DNA of 64,000 bases from Diploptera punctata (taxonomy: Eukaryota > Arthropoda > Insecta > Blattodea > Blaberidae): the NCBI GenBank assembly GCA_030220185.1, contig JASPKZ010010209.1, positions 62,001-126,000 on the forward strand, in the 5' to 3' direction. Position numbers and translations under genes: made by a program. Shown one piece after another: positions 1 through 10,396 of the stretch. Within the stretch, counting starts at the first letter, position 1. Each line of letters starts with the position of its first letter. The notes beneath the pieces are model-generated. The model worked only from the letters and a program-made list of their open reading frames with translations, made no database searches and had not been told where the DNA came from.

Positions 1-293
1 AAGACCATGTAGTTCATTGTTATATATATTTGCCTGTAAATATCTTGCAGCTCACTGTTAACTAGTCTTCTCCATTCGCCTGTCTTTCGTCTCTCTTTGA
101 TCCAAACATTTTCCTAAGAACTTTATTCTCAAATACTCTTATTTTCCCTTCCCTTAAATTAAAAATCCATGTTTCACATCCATATAATATAACTGGGAGA
201 GTAACCGTATTATATATTTCCAGTTTAACGCTTTTTATAGAACTTGGGACAGGACTCCCTGTAAAGCATAATAGCTTGCAAAATTTGTCCAAA
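1..293 (-). mobile_element. LINE-alpha fragment cut by the window edge
   Basis: The minus strand encodes part of the LINE-alpha C-terminal region, including a YGCETW motif followed by FENKVLRKMFGSKRDE. These match the better copies in this window. The copy is interrupted near 22-55 by unrelated AT-rich bases and is cut by the left edge. It is a dead 5'-truncated retrotransposon copy, not a host gene. Confidence 0.85.
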
Positions 294-695
294 AACTATT
301 CTTGAATGAAAGGAAACTATGAATTCACAAAGAGATAGCAAGAGAATGCGAGAGAAAGAGAAAGGTAAGTTAGAAGGGAGGCTGTGTTGTCAAAAACACT
401 TTGTGTTCAAGTTTCGCGCCGTAAATCATAATAAAAACGTAGCGAACAAATAAATGAATGCTACCATAACTCAGGAGCTCCCTAACAAGCAGACATGTGA
501 CGTCACAGAGGCGCGACCTCTACTGTCTGACCGTCGCACTGACCACCCGAGAGCACACAAAGTAAACGCAATATGGCGGCCCTGGTGGTCTAGTAGTTGT
601 GAAATTCATAGATTTAAACCCAGATGGTATCTATTGATTAACCCACGAATTGACTATGTACCTTGTAGGTTACATGAATTGGTTTAATGTATTGT
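294..695. other. No gene seen
   Basis: AT-rich flank with a small purine-rich patch near 330-365. The 77-codon frame at 454-687 has no recognisable motif and is probably chance. Confidence 0.5.
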
Positions 696-838
696 CCACC
701 ACTGTGGTCTTGAGGTAGCGTGCCTCCTTGTCACGCAGCGGGCCCAGGTTCGATCCCCGGTCTGGACAAGTTTCCTGGGTGAGATCTTTTGGAGGTTTTC
801 CTCACCTTTAAGACAAATGTCTGGGATATTTTAAAAGT
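696..838 (+). repeat. SINE-C, truncated copy
   Basis: A tRNA-derived head contains a B-box-like GGTTCGATCCCC at about 749-760. It is followed by the SINE-C body signatures TCCTGGGTGAGAT, TTTTCCTCACC and AAGACAAATGTC. The 3' half (AACGGGAAGCTAC... GGCAGAATTACT) seen in the full copy at 16157-16497 is absent. Confidence 0.8.
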
Positions 839-915
839 TATTTTTATTTATTTATTTTACCGATGGAGTTAAGACCGTAAGGTGTTGTCTTCCACTTCAC
901 CAGGTTAAATTATAC
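839..915 (-). repeat. 3'-tail module with (TTTA)n
   Basis: A (TTTA)n run is followed by the reverse complement of a module that reads CTGGT...ACTCCA.. in other copies (56500-56575 plus, 10127-10190 minus). It resembles the CCTTAAGGCCTTAACTCTGCC module that ends in (TTA)n at 18440-18715. It is probably the end of a short retroelement; the parent element is not identified. Confidence 0.5.
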
Positions 916-1082
916 ACATAATAGCAATTATGAATTATCTACATGTTGATTAATGATACATAATAGATATAGGCTATACAATATAAAGTTGGCAAGGGAA
1001 AGAAAGAAAAATAGTAATAATAATAATAATAAACTAAATCTATGGTTTATGTAATCCGTATAACAAATAGGAATGAGATACT

Positions 1083-1762
1083 TACTTACTTACTTACTTA
1101 CTCACTGGCACTATCGAACCCGTAGTTTCATGGCCGCGCGGACATAAGCTCTCCATACATCCCTATCCTGAGCTAATGCTTTCCAATCATTCCCTGTATA
1201 ATCTACTTCCCTCAAATCATAGTTCATGTTGTTCTCCCACCTCATTCTTGGTCTACCAACTGGACGTTTTGCCTCTGGCTTTCCTACAAGAAGCTTCCAT
1301 GCACGTCTTTGATTCCCCATTCCCGCAACATGTCCTGCCCATCGCAGTCTACGAGACTTAACTGTTCTTATTATATCTGGCTTCCTATAAAGACCGTGTA
1401 GTTCATTGTTATGCAAGTCTTCTCCATTCACCTGTCTGTTCATCTCTCTTCGGTCCAAAAATGTTCCTAAGAACTTTATTCTCAAATACTCGTAATCTGC
1501 TTTCCTCCCTTAAAGTAAGAGTCCATGTTTCGCACCCATATAATATAACTGGTAGAATAATAGTTTTATATATTTTCAGTTTAACGTTTTTTAAAAGGAG
1601 TTGGGACATCAAGAGTCTCTGCAATACACAATAGCACGCATTTCCAGAATTGTGCCTATGTTTAATTTCTTTGTGCATCTCATTCCTATTTGTGATTATT
1701 GTTCCTAGGTATTTGAATTCAGCCACTTCCTCAAAATTTCCCTCACTTGTCATTAGCTGTCC
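1083..1762 (-). mobile_element. LINE-alpha copy, 3' part
   Basis: The minus strand starts in the region encoding EEVAEFKYLGTIITNRNE, continues through YGCETWTL and KRPVGRPRMRWENN, and ends in the family's 3' end and a (TAAG)n tail at 1083-1102. One frameshift near 1440-1480 splits the reading frame. The copy lies head to head with another LINE-alpha fragment starting at about 1767. Confidence 0.92.
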
Positions 1763-1766
1763 AATA

Positions 1767-2362
1767 TGACTGAGATGCACAAAGAAATTAAACATAGGCT
1801 CAATTCTGGAAATGCGTGCTATTATGCATTACAGGGACTGTTGTCGTCCCAACTCCTTTCAAAAAACGTTAAACTGAAAATATATAAAACTATTATTCTA
1901 CCAGTTATATTATATGGATGCGAAACATGGACTCTTACTTTAAGGGAGGAGAAAAATATTGCGAGTATTTAAGAATAGTTTTTTTTGAAATTTTTGGACC
2001 AAAGAAAGATGAACAGACAGGTGAATGGAGAAGACTGCATAACAGTGAGCTATGTTATCTTCATACGAACCCAGATATTAATAAGAACAGTTAAATTATA
2101 TATACTGTGATGGGCAGGACATGTGGCACAAAATGAGGAATGAAAGAGGGACACGGAAACTTCTTGTAGGAAAACCAGAGAGAAACACCCAGTAGGTAGA
2201 CCTAGAATGAGGTGGGAGAATAACATTAACCTAGATTTGAATGAAGTAGATTGTACAGGAAATAAATTGGAATACATCAGTTTAGGATAGAGATATATTG
2301 AGAGCCAATGTCGACGCGGTCATGAACCTATAGGTTCCATAGTGCCAGTGAGCTAGTTAGTT
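1767..2362 (+). mobile_element. LINE-alpha copy, heavily decayed
   Basis: The fragment begins at the MHKEIKHRLNSGNACYYAL region, runs through YGCETWTLTLREE, then loses frame several times. It ends in GTGCCAGTGAGCTAGTTAGTT, the family's 3' end. It is more diverged than its head-to-head partner at 1083-1762, so the two probably inserted at different times. Confidence 0.88.
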
Positions 2363-3004
2363 TTATGCAACCCGTAGATTCAGCCAACAGAGCCAGTTGT
2401 AATTTCAGAGGACTGATATAGGTTCTGTTCTTTTTTTAAAATATAATTCATTTTTTTCTCTAATACCCCCTGAGCGCTGTAATCGGATAAAAAGTTAGAA
2501 CAAAATAACTGACAATCGGCTAGGAAACAATTGAACGTGTACTGCGTGTAAATTCACAGTAGTTTTGTCCTTCTTTTGTCTGTTAACAGTGAGACTTGCA
2601 TTATTTAGAAAAAACAAAAGAAAGCTTTTGTGCGTTTTCTCCGGTCAGAATTAAAGGTTTGAAAAACAAGAGAGAAATGAGGTGCGGATTGAAGCCTAGC
2701 GGGCACAAACATGGCGGACTCTGGCATAATTAATGTACGTGGAAACGGTCTCAGCTGGTAAGAAGTGTCTAGTATCGATAAAAACAGGAGAGGCTCGCAT
2801 CACGCACTTCCTGATTCCAACTTTCCAAATAAAACCTCTCAAAGGCTTTCAACAAATATAATTTAAAATTCATAGCTATAATATCTACTAGCAGGTTCAC
2901 ACCAAGCAACTAAGACACTGATACTGTGAAACCGGGAGGTTCATGGCCGAGCGAAAATAAGCTCTCCATACATCCACACCCCAGCTAATGTTTACCAAAA
3001 TCAT
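2363..3004. other. No gene seen
   Basis: Mostly unassigned. At about 2930-3010 a short stretch (GGTTCATGGCCGAGCG, AAGCTCTCCATACATCC) is a decayed minus-strand LINE-alpha 3' end. Confidence 0.5.
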
Positions 3005-3480
3005 TCCTTGCATAATTAATTCCTCTCTTCTTCTTCTTAAACTTAATTTGTAGGATTTTCATCCTGTTTATTTCCAAAATCACTCCTCGGAGGAAGACGT
3101 ATTGGATGTGCATTCACTGTCTATCCATCTCTTGGCTGGTCTTCCTCTTGTACTTCTCCCTTCCATTGGTCTATCTTCTTCAGCTCTTTTTGCAAGCCGG
3201 TTTTCTTCCATTCTTTCTATATGACCCAATATTTTCGTCTATCTATAATAAATTTGGTTATGTCTTGAATATGGCAGTTGTCCCTAATTGCTGTGTTGTG
3301 TATTTTATCAAATAATGTTTTCCCCTGAATAGTTCTTAAAATTTTCATTTCACATGTGCTTATTATTTGTTTAGTTATTGTTGTATCAGCCCTAGTTTAT
3401 GCTCCATATATGATAACTGGTCGAACTATCGTTGTGTATTTGCGGGTTTTGCTTTCTATTGACATATGTTTGTTGCGCCA
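3005..3480 (-). mobile_element. LINE-epsilon 3' fragment
   Basis: On the minus strand the (GAA)n-tailed sequence resembles the C-terminal tail of a non-LTR reverse transcriptase that is decayed by stops. A second, closely similar copy is at 43145-43410 on the same strand. Homology rests mainly on this copy-to-copy match. Confidence 0.65.
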
Positions 3481-3711
3481 AATTAAATCTTTCAAATCTT
3501 AAATAAAACCTCTCTACGACTTTTTTCACATACAAACTTCAAAGGATCGACCCCAGGACATAATTAAGGTCGGAAACATAATATAAATTATTCCAATTTC
3601 ATTAAACATAGAATGTTCTAAGTAAAAAAAAATGCACGCGGTCCATTTCTTAAATTCATCGCATATGGCAGAATGAGCCTAAATTAGAGCTTCTGAACAA
3701 AAATTAAGTCC

Positions 3712-4048
3712 CGCGCCGTAGCCGAGTGGTTAAGGTAGGAAGCCGTGGCGTAGAACTACGGGACTTGTGCTGGTTGGGGGAAGACATTTTCTCATAGTAT
3801 TGTGGCCAGTATGGAACCGGTACCCACCCATAATCGTGAGGCATTTGGGTAGCTACAATGAGTAGCGGCTCCGGGTTGAGAAAACCAGCTATAACGGCTG
3901 GGGGCCTCGACATGCTGACCACATGTCACCCCAACACTGGCTGGAAGATCATCTACCTCTGTGATTGACACATGAGGATGTGAGGCCAGCAGCCGGCTGG
4001 TAGGCTAAGGCCCTTCTAGGCCTGTCGCACCAGGAGGAGGAGAACAAG
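3712..4048 (+). repeat. SINE-B, near full length
   Basis: The head GCCGTAGCCGAGTGGTTAAGG is A-box-like, of the tRNA-Ser/Leu type. The body follows with GGCCAGTATGG, GTGAGGCATTTGGGTAGC, CCAGCTATAACGGCTGGG and ACATGCTGACCACATG, ending near GGCCTGTCGCACC. The B-box region is damaged: part of the GGTTCGAGTCTCC seen in the copy at 18056 is missing. Other copies are at 15320, 18056, 18805(-), 23060(-), 35395 and 52148. Confidence 0.88.
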
Positions 4049-4138
4049 AATTAAAACACCTTCCTCCTTCATACATGGGACTGTCAACAATATTACACAC
4101 CGGAGTTTTTTGTGATGTATCAAGGCCGTGTCAAAAAA

Positions 4139-4172
<34 letters not shown>
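4139..4172. repeat. (AT)n microsatellite
   Basis: An uninterrupted TA run. Flanking sequence to 4560 is AT-rich with a short SINE-A-like 3' scrap (GCATAACTAAATTGG) near 4517-4531. Confidence 0.9.
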
Positions 4173-4177
<5 letters not shown>

Positions 4178-4688
4178 TTGTAACTGTAAGTCACAGACTT
4201 AGAGCCGTGTGAAGTGAAGCCGGTGCGGCGTGGACGGTAGGTAGCTACTGTTAACCAATCCATCAAGTGAGTAGCTATATTACTTCCCTGTAGTTTAAAT
4301 GAGAAATTTGGCACTGCATTTTAGTGCCTTGCAGTTAAAAGCGGCAGATTTTTTTTGGACATGGCCTTGGTACATCACAACGCTTTTCTGGTAGAAATTT
4401 CAAGGTAGTTTTCGGCTGCAATTGTTGACAGTTCTGTTGTTAGTTCTCTAGTAGATATCTGTTCTAGGCTATGAATTAACCACTTATCACTAGCTGACAT
4501 CTGTTGCGAAAAAGCATAACTAAATTGGATTGATTATGTAATACCCTCAAGGAAGCATTCTTGGTCCACCTAGCGATTAATGGATATATATATATATAAT
4601 ATATATATATAATACAGGCAGATATCAGCACTTATTCCATATAACTTTGTTATTGATATTATGTAATATGTTTACTGTATTTTTTAAG

Positions 4689-4949
4689 GGGCGTGGGCAG
4701 GACATGTTGCACGTATGGGGAATGAAAGACTTGCATGGAAGCTTCTTGTAGGAAAGCCAGAGGAAAAACGCCCAGTTGGTAGACCAATAATGAGGTAGGA
4801 GAATAACATTAACTATGATTTGAGGGAAGTAGATTATACAGGAAATGATTGGAAAACATTAGCTCAGGATAGGGATGTATGGAGAGCTTATGTCCGCGCG
4901 GCGATGAACCTAAGGGTTCGATAGTGCCAGTGAGTAAGTAAGTAAGTAA
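4689..4949 (+). mobile_element. LINE-alpha 3' fragment with short target duplication
   Basis: It encodes the last part of the family C-terminus (GRP.MR.ENNINYDLREVDYTGND...DRDVWRAYVRAA) with a frameshift or stop at the G-R-P region, and ends in (TAAG)n. TTTTTAAG occurs at 4681-4688 and again at 4950-4957, a plausible 8-bp target-site duplication in low-complexity DNA. Confidence 0.85.
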
Positions 4950-4956
4950 TTTTTAA

Positions 4957-5145
4957 GAGGTGGGGAACAAGATTAACCATGATTTGGAGATGTCGATTAA
5001 ACAGGGGATGACAGAAAAATTTTAGCTCAGGATAGGGATGTATGGAGAGCTTATGTCTAAGTGGCCATAATCCTAAGTATGAAGAACTTATGTCTGAGTC
5101 CTCTTGAACCTTAGGGTTCGATAGTGCAGCGAGTTTAGTTATATT
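4957..5145 (+). mobile_element. Older LINE-alpha 3' fragment
   Basis: A strongly diverged copy of the same 3' region (GGTGGGGAACAAGATTAACC... GGGTTCGATAGTGC) directly follows the younger copy at 4689-4949. This suggests the younger copy landed in the older one. Confidence 0.75.
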
Positions 5146-5815
5146 ATAGTTCTACGTTTTTAACACAAATGCAGTTGGTAGTTAAAATTTGTCGCCATCT
5201 TTAAAATGGTAATGTTCCTTTATAACGATTTGCTATCAGTAAAAAGAACAAAAGAAAGTGAAGACAGTGACAGATGACAATCTAGTTTATAACTTTACCT
5301 TAGTGAGCGAACTTCATATGTTTCAAATGTGGGTATATTTTCGTATAAAAAGTTGGTAGACTTGAAATTCAGTAAAGAAAGCTCGTTAGAGATCTGCGCC
5401 TGAACTTTAAGGACTTCGTGGACTTTGAGGATTTTTTCCCTTGTAATTTATCAAAATTCTGAACTCATGCTATTGGCCCAGAGTTTGAAAAAATGCTATT
5501 TTTTAACTTAACAGAGCGCTTGGCGTGTACAGTAGAAATCAGAAAATATGCTTAAATATTTTTGTAGACTCTTTTATTGTTTGATTGTTACTCATACTAC
5601 CTTCTCTCGAAATATGTTATCTATTTTACATTAAAAAGGATGGAGTACGTTTTGAGCATATCCCACATAAACGTACTCATATCTCACTAAATATATTGCA
5701 TCGGGTAGCGGTTACGTGGATACAGGTCGAATTAATTTAATTTAACTTCACAAACATTTAAAATCTTCTTCATTTCTTTCGTAATAAGTGTATAAAAACA
5801 TATATAGGTCTACAT
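5146..5815. other. No gene seen
   Basis: AT-rich sequence without a recognisable repeat or open reading frame. Confidence 0.5.
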
Positions 5816-6005
5816 ATTGGAAATGAACCCAAGATGTTTAAGACTGAATGAAGAGGTCTCTAAGCAAAATTTACCGGCTTCATCCTAGGAATACCTTAGT
5901 TGCCCACTAGATGACTCATGGGGTCGGTTTGTTGACCGTATAGCATTCATGACATCAGTAGGGAAATAAGCGTAACTAAATTAACGTAGCATAGTAACTC
6001 CTATT
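5816..6005 (+). repeat. SINE-A 3' part
   Basis: It matches the 3' half of the full SINE-A copies at 17703-18052 and 26845-27160: AAGAGGTCTCTAAGCAAAATTTACC, TTGCCCACTAGATG, and the end CGTAACTAAATTAACG. The tRNA head is missing. Confidence 0.75.
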
Positions 6006-7242
6006 AAAGGTGAGAGTAAGGCTCAAAATTGGGTTGTTTACGCCATTGCAGGTAGTTAGATAAAAGAGTCTCTTACAACACAAATGATTTTACCTTTCAG
6101 TTCTTCACACTTGATGACGTCTTCACTTGAATCATTGTTTTTTCGTTCGAATTTCAGGTCACTTCACTGATCCATTAGTTGGACACAACCGACTCTTGCG
6201 ATTCATTCATAACTGACTGGCTCGTCCAACAACTTGCATCTATTTTATGTACGATGGACAAACAATCTGGAAGACCACTGTAGAGCTCTCTCGAATCGAA
6301 AACCCGAGATGACGATACTTCCAGAAGCGATGCACAGATACATGTCTGCATATTCCATTTGCCCCCTTTGTTATATCTCGGGCTGTTTGCCTATACACGA
6401 GAGAAAGGCTGCCCTTGTAATAAAATACCGCCCAGTCGGGGAATATCGACCACTTAGATGGTGGATAATGAGACCGGAACAGACTAATAAGTTTTTATAC
6501 TTAAATGCTTCCTGATGATTTTTTCGCGATTAATTTACTTCCCTACTTTTTCGGACACCGTGTACATGTAGGAAGGGAGAAAATTAAATTTCTTGTAATT
6601 AGTTGGTGAAAGTTGTGAAGCCATATTCATGAATTCTAAGCCGTGAGTTATAAAAGGAGCTACACGACTGCCATCTTTTAATAATTACACGAACTAATTC
6701 AGCTTGTATTAATATGTCGCGCTTGAGAGATTGCATCCCTGCGGTTTGAATTAGTTGTTCGACCAAAGGAGAATCTGAAGCTTGTATTTCATTCAGTCTG
6801 TGTCCACAATTTCTCTCCTTTTGATGGAAAAAAGAAAAAAATTCTCCTTCAATTTTTGTGTATAGATCCACCATTTTGTTATTCTTGTCGTGACTGTCTT
6901 TTTTTATCTCTGTGTGTTGCGTCTTATTTCTATGTGAGTCACTGATACACTGGAATCAAGTGGACTGTGTTACACGGTCCAGTAATCTAACTTTAAAAAA
7001 TGAGTGGACAAACGTATGGAATATTGTCGGGAATATATATTTGTTTTTAGAGCGACCAGTTCGTATTTTTATATACAAGATACAACTTTAAAAGTCTTGT
7101 GTATCTTCAAGATGAATTAGTTCACATGAGGTAATAGAAATTTACTCTTGACAACAAACAAGGAAAGTTTTCAAGAAATAAAATACTAAAATATAAAATT
7201 AGTATTTGTCTAAATGACACAAAGAGTAGGACACTTTTTAAA
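6006..7242. other. No recognised gene
   Basis: There are two modest frames, 6234-6515 (plus, 93 codons) and 6599-6874 (minus, 91 codons). Neither shows a motif I recognise and nothing around them supports expression. The rest is AT-rich. Confidence 0.45.
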
Positions 7243-8175
7243 TCCAGAATGGGTTGAAGCAAGGAGATGCACTATCTCCTCTACTATTTAATTTTGTACT
7301 AGAGCATGCCATTAAATCTTTAGAGGATGAAGAAGGCTTACAACTCAATGGTATTGATAAGCTGTTAGTTTATGCTGATGATGTAGTACTATTGGGCCGA
7401 TAACGAGGAGATAGTAAAGGACAACACGCACACACTATTGAGTAACACTAAGAAATTAGGACTGGAAGTAAATATCAATAAAACTAAATATATGGCCACA
7501 CGCAGAAATACATTATATAATGGAAACGGACAGCTAATGACAAATGAGGGAAATTTTGAGGAAGTGGCTGAATTCAAATACCTAGGAACAATAATCACAA
7601 ATAGGAATGAGATGCACAAAGAAATTAAACATAGACTCAATTCTGGAAATGCGTGCTATTATGCATTGCAGAGACTCTTGATGTCCCAACTCCTTTCAAA
7701 AAACGTTAAACTGAAAATATATAAAACTATTATTCTACCCAGCTATATTATATGGGTGCGAAGCATGGACTCTTACTTTAAGGGAGGAAAGGAGATTACG
7801 AGTATTTGAGAATAAAGTTCTTAGGAAAATTTTTGGACCAAAGAGAGAAGAACAGACAGGTGAATGGAGAAGACTTCATAACAGTGAACTACATGGTCTT
7901 TATAGGAAGCCAGATATATTTAGAACAGTCAAGTCTCGTAGATTGCGATGGGCAGGACATGTGCCACTAATGGACGTGAAATAAGGACATGCAAAATTGC
8001 GGTAGGAAAACCAGAAGGAAAACGCCCAGTAGCTAGATTAGAATGGGGTTAGAATATGACCTTAAACTAGGATTTGAGGGAAGTAGATTATATAGAGGAT
8101 CATTTCAAATCATTAGTTCACAATAATGGTGTATGGAGAGCTTATATCTTGCTTAAACCTCCGCCAGTGAGTGAG
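7243..8175 (+). pseudogene. LINE-alpha copy reaching the reverse-transcriptase catalytic box
   Basis: This is the most complete LINE-alpha copy here. From 7251 it reads GLKQGDALSPLLFNFVLEHA (RT palm) and then LLVYADDVVLLG, with the catalytic YADD at 7371-7382. A frameshift just after, near 7396, moves the frame; it resumes as EEIVKDNTHTLLSNTKKLGL and runs through FEEVAEFKYLGTIITNRNE to IILP. An extra C near 7738 shifts it again before LYGCEAWTLTLREE. The 3' end is decayed after RRLRWAGHV. The endonuclease and upstream RT are absent: a typical 5'-truncated dead copy. The motif layout resembles RTE-type non-LTR elements, but I cannot fix the clade. Confidence 0.9.
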
Positions 8176-8219
8176 TCAGTTGGATCCATTTAGATTTGTA
8201 AAACATACTGTAACAAATA

Positions 8220-8935
8220 TTTTGATAAGAATATGAAAAATGTTGATTAAATTTGAACATGAAAAAATCAAAATATTTATCAATTGGTGAACCAGTACAA
8301 AATTTAATTTTGGAGGCTGGAGAATCAATAAAATCTTGTAGTGAGATCACATATTTAGGAATTAAAATAAATAAAAATGCGAGTTATGAAGAGGAAATAA
8401 GAAATAGAAATAATAAAGGAAAATTTGCAATTGCTTGCCTCAATGGAATATTGTGGAATAAAAATATAAGTAATAAAAATAAAATGAATATATATCATAC
8501 AATTGTTAAAAGCATCATTACTTATGGAGCAGAACTTTGGCCATTAACAACAAAAACAAATAAGTACCTTTTGGCAACGGAAATGGATTTTATACGAAGG
8601 GCAGCAAGAATTTCAAGAAGAGAAAAAAATTAGGAACTCAGTTATAAGGGAGAAAATGAAGATTGAAGACACTATTTTAGATTATATTAAAACTCAGGAA
8701 TTAAGATGGTACGGACATGTCAAGCGAATGGAAGAGGATCGGCTACCAAAATGTGTTTTAGAATGGAAACCTGAGGGAAGACGAGGCAGAGGAAGACCTA
8801 AAACCTCCTGGAGTCAGGGAATATGTTTATACATGAAGGAGAAACATCTACAACCAGGAGATTGGATGGACCGACAAAATTGGCTATTAGGAATCGGACG
8901 ATGTCAAAGACATTAATCAACCGATCTATATCTTC
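8220..8935 (+). pseudogene. LINE-gamma, reverse-transcriptase C-terminal part
   Basis: It reads NLNMKKSKYLSIGEPVQN, then EITYLGIKINKNASYEEE, IITYGAELWPLTTKTNKY and, after one frameshift near 8633, [17 protein letters not shown] and [15 protein letters not shown]. These are the post-palm and C-terminal signatures of a non-LTR reverse transcriptase unlike LINE-alpha in sequence. A close minus-strand copy lies at 42270-43075 and carries the catalytic FADD box missing here. Confidence 0.9.
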
Positions 8936-9374
8936 AGTACTTGCTTTTCTTCGGGATTCGCTAAACACTGCACTTAATATTGTGTATGAATTGACTCAAT
9001 TAGGTGTACTGGAGTGAACATGTTGTCGAGGTTGGAAAACAGGGCCCTGGAGACAGGTAAACCCCTGGGATTTCACCCCTCAGGCTTTTAGCGTAATGTA
9101 ACTTATGAAGATTAACCTTGCACACATTATGTTGATGTCGGTCTCTCGCCTCGTCACGTAGGCTTTGCTTATAAATTACTTAGCAGCTTGAATTAAAAAC
9201 ACGCCCCTTTTATGGCAGCCCACATTTTCATATTTTAAGTAGCAACATTGATTTTCAATTTCACTCCGCCATACTTAGCTGTATTCATCATCTTACACCC
9301 AACTGCTCGACATCGGAACTCCTTGCCAATTAACGTCAAACACTAAATATGTTTAAAAATATGTTTTACAGAGT
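8936..9374. other. No gene seen
   Basis: Unassigned AT-rich DNA. Confidence 0.5.
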
Positions 9375-9594
9375 AATTCATAATTCCTAAAGTAAAGTGA
9401 TCCCACCACAGGCCTCAGGAGGCCCTTAGGATGGTAGGTTAAGGCTGCCACTTTTTCTAGACTATCGGCATTTGATGTCAGCCGGGTTGTCAGCCCTGTG
9501 TGACGGCCGCCTTTACCCCCAGACGTCTGGTACTCATTTCCATTAGAGGCTAAATCGACCCCAGAGCCATAGTGTCGCAATTCATAATTCCTAA
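9375..9594 (-). repeat. SINE-D, head-truncated, with 16-bp target-site duplication
   Basis: The inserted sequence (9391-9578) matches the SINE-D body at 50950-51255 (AGTAAAGTGATCCCAC, TCGGCA, GCCGCCTTTACCCCCAG, CCCAGAGCCATAGTG). In the full copy the tRNA head lies at the right-hand end on the minus strand; here it is missing, so this is a 5'-truncated SINE. AATTCATAATTCCTAA occurs at both 9375-9390 and 9579-9594, a 16-bp target-site duplication. Confidence 0.9.
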
Positions 9595-9645
9595 TTCACA
9601 CATTTTGACTATTCCAGAAATCCAGCGATCCCTCAGGTCCGTGTT

Positions 9646-9758
9646 TAAGGGTCGGTTTCACCAACAGAGGTAACTGTATTACGCCAGTATAAGCTATGCA
9701 TTATACACGGAGAAAACTGGCGTAGTACAGTTGCCTCTGTTGGTGAAATTGATCCTAA
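9646..9758. mobile_element. Foldback MITE
   Basis: A near-palindrome. The left arm 9656-9688 starts TTTCACCAACAGAGG and the right arm 9716-9748 ends CCTCTGTTGGTGAAA. The 33-nt arms pair with few mismatches around a 27-nt loop, and weaker pairing extends outward several bases. The size and fold suggest a miniature inverted-repeat element. No coding content. Confidence 0.75.
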
Positions 9759-9761
9759 GAC

Positions 9762-9960
9762 TCGGTAGGGACAAGTGTCCTGAGTGAGATGTTTTTCCGG
9801 GGTTTCCCCTCACCTGCAAGACAAATGTTAGGAAACTTTAAGACCCAAACGGTCTCCGAACTTCATGTGGCTATCATTCATGTTCGCCTTAGGTTGAGCT
9901 TGCCGTTAAGGACCCTCCTGGTGCACCGCTATCACCATCACTCATCATATTATCGGGGCA
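9762..9960 (+). repeat. SINE-C, partial
   Basis: Body signatures GTCCTGAGTGAGATG, CCCCTCACCTGCAAGACAAATGT and TTAAGACCCAAACGGTC match other SINE-C copies. The tRNA-derived head is lost or unrecognisable. Confidence 0.7.
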
Positions 9961-10126
9961 GCTTATATTCCAGGATCCCCAATCTCAGAGGTGGGTTACA
10001 ATTAAGCCAATGCCAGGAAATAACAACAGAAATGTCGAAGTGACAACGTGGGGCATTGAATTTAAAAATAAAAAATATTCTAAAATAATTCACTCGACAA
10101 ATAATAATTTTTTTAACCTGAAACCA

Positions 10127-10190
10127 TTTATTTTTATTTATTTAGCTGGTGGAGTTAACACCCTCTTCCACTCACCATATGTTACATTCA
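10127..10190 (-). repeat. 3'-tail module with (TTTA)n
   Basis: TTTATTTATTTAGCTGGTGGAGTTAAC corresponds to the reverse complement of the module at 56500-56575. It is a short retroelement end of unknown parent. Confidence 0.5.
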
Positions 10191-10239
10191 AATACAAATA
10201 TGACAGTGATATTTGTATGTAAACGTTTATTTGGCCAAA

Positions 10240-10396
10240 CTGAACAATAATAATTGATTTAATTAAATGAAAATGAAACTTAAAGTTTGATGAGATTTTC
10301 ATATTTATTGAAATACAAATTAGTAACAGCTGTTTCAGTACTTTGTACCTTCTTCAGACATAATTACAAATTAATGAATTTTGTGATTATATTACA
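10240..10396 (-). mobile_element. Penelope-like element, 3' terminal region
   Basis: The minus strand reads TGAAGAAGGTACAAAGTACT, then GAAACAGCTGTTACT and a stretch ending AATAAATATGAAAATC. The same string follows the GIY-YIG reading frame at 25470-25575. No coding part remains in this copy. It holds a hammerhead-like core, listed separately. Confidence 0.7.
10322..10362 (-). ncRNA. Hammerhead-ribozyme-like motif
   Basis: On the minus strand the order is CTGAAGA (fits CUGANGA), a stem II hairpin GGTAC-AAA-GTACT preceded by one extra A, GAAA, and ACA-GC-TGT followed by T. The last part is a minimal 3-bp stem III with a 2-nt loop and a permitted U at the cleavage position. The stem I flanks pair only weakly. 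Penelope-like elements are known to carry hammerhead motifs near their ends. Activity is untested. Confidence 0.5.

Noticed and set aside
6599..6874. 91-codon minus frame as a gene
   Set aside because: No motif, no splice context and ordinary length for chance in a 64-kb window.
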